From a bacterium (lineage in GTDB: Bacteria > Zixibacteria > MSB-5A5 > GN15 > FEB-12): a stretch of DNA of 5,601 bases. Within the stretch, counting starts at the first letter, position 1, and each line of letters starts with the position of its first letter. Under the pieces are notes generated by a model, which saw only the letters and a list, made by a program, of their open reading frames with translations, was not told the origin of the DNA and searched no databases. Where the stretch lies: NCBI GenBank assembly GCA_030668045.1, contig DAOUUR010000182.1, forward strand, positions 1 through 5,601, read 5' to 3'. The position numbers and the translations under genes were made by a program. Shown piece by piece: positions 5,272 through 5,601 of the stretch.

Positions 5272-5601
5272 TCAAGAGAAAACTTTGAGCAGGGCCTCAA
5301 TATCGTTACGAATCTGCCCAATGAGCGTTTTGGCCTTAGCCGAATTGAGTGAACTCTGCTTTACTTCGCCGGGCCTCTTCATCATCAGCTTGGTCCTGGC
5401 ACCGGCGATAGTAAGTTTCTCGCGGGTCCGCAGGTGATTGATCTGGTTAATGATCTCAATATCTCTCTGCGTGTAGGTCCGGTTGCCACCCCGGTTTTTC
5501 TTTGGCTTGAGGTTGGGAAATTCCTTTTCCCAGTAGCGGAGAACATACGGTTCCAGACCGGTAATCCTTGCCACTTCGCTGATAGAATAGTACCGTTTTT
5601 C
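5272..5601 (-). CDS. MerR-family transcriptional regulator, small single-domain type (5' end outside the window)
   Basis: The last 109 codons of a winged-helix DNA-binding protein are visible; the frame is open to the window edge. The internal GTG at 5574 is not the start, because the first visible residues, EKRYYSISEVARITGL, already form the first helix-turn-helix typical of MerR proteins. Next come YVLRYWEKEFPNLKP (19-33) and GGNRTYTQRDIEIINQI (38-54), the wing and second helix pair of the MlrA-like MerR subgroup. The C-terminal part (about 60-109) is short and probably helical, with no cysteine cluster or effector domain, so this is not a metal or drug sensor of the classical kind. Only a few N-terminal residues should be missing. 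Target genes are unknown. Confidence 0.9.
   Translation of the reverse strand, partial: EKRYYSISEVARITGLEPYVLRYWEKEFPNLKPKKNRGGNRTYTQRDIEIINQINHLRTREKLTIAGARTKLMMKRPGEVKQSSLNSAKAKTLIGQIRNDIEALLKVFS

Noticed and set aside
1..5601. Search for CRISPR arrays, insertion sequences, tRNA-derived attachment duplications and defence genes
   Set aside because: No regularly spaced repeats, transposase or integrase frames, terminal inverted repeats or duplicated tRNA ends were seen.

Overview
The window reads as ordinary chromosomal DNA of a Gram-negative bacterium. It carries an outer-membrane beta-barrel protein with a signal peptide, well-formed sigma70-type promoters and Shine-Dalgarno sites, and tRNA genes without an encoded CCA end. 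The opening motif of the barrel protein (GGGARAEGMGGAF...SDD...WNPAG) resembles PorV/PorQ-like and FadL-like barrels that I associate with the FCB lineage and similar phyla. A Zixibacteria-like or related candidate-phylum origin is a guess. All seven protein genes and all three tRNA genes lie on the minus strand, so the reading order runs from high to low coordinates.

Layout in transcription order: (1) 5601-5272, the 5'-truncated end of a small MerR-family regulator. (2) 5215-5141, tRNA-Pro(GGG). (3) 5093-4413, a family 2 glycosyltransferase of the dolichol-phosphate-mannose-synthase-like type, whose start codon sits directly behind a TATAAT box. (4) 4266-3502, surE, the 5'/3'-nucleotidase. 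(5) 3362-3289, tRNA-Pro(CGG), with a near-consensus promoter. (6) 3189-1888, a tight three-gene block: a LOG-like/SLOG Rossmann protein, acylphosphatase (4-bp ATGA overlap) and apt, adenine phosphoribosyltransferase (28-bp gap). (7) 1805-1732, tRNA-Arg(CCT). (8) 1534-92, a 480-residue outer-membrane barrel protein of unknown function behind a TTGACA-17-TATATT promoter. No gene could be assigned to bases 1-91.

How the genes may work together: three neighbours handle nucleotides. SurE dephosphorylates nucleoside monophosphates, the LOG-like protein belongs to a superfamily with known nucleoside-monophosphate phosphoribohydrolases, and Apt turns adenine plus PRPP into AMP. A small nucleotide salvage theme is possible, but the LOG-like protein has not been shown to act on AMP. 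No terminator is visible between tRNA-Pro(CGG) and the LOG-acyP-apt block, and the block has no clear promoter of its own, so a tRNA-mRNA joint transcript is plausible.

No mobile element, CRISPR array, defence system or other striking novel system is visible. The findings are modest: gene arrangement, start-site oddities and motif variants.
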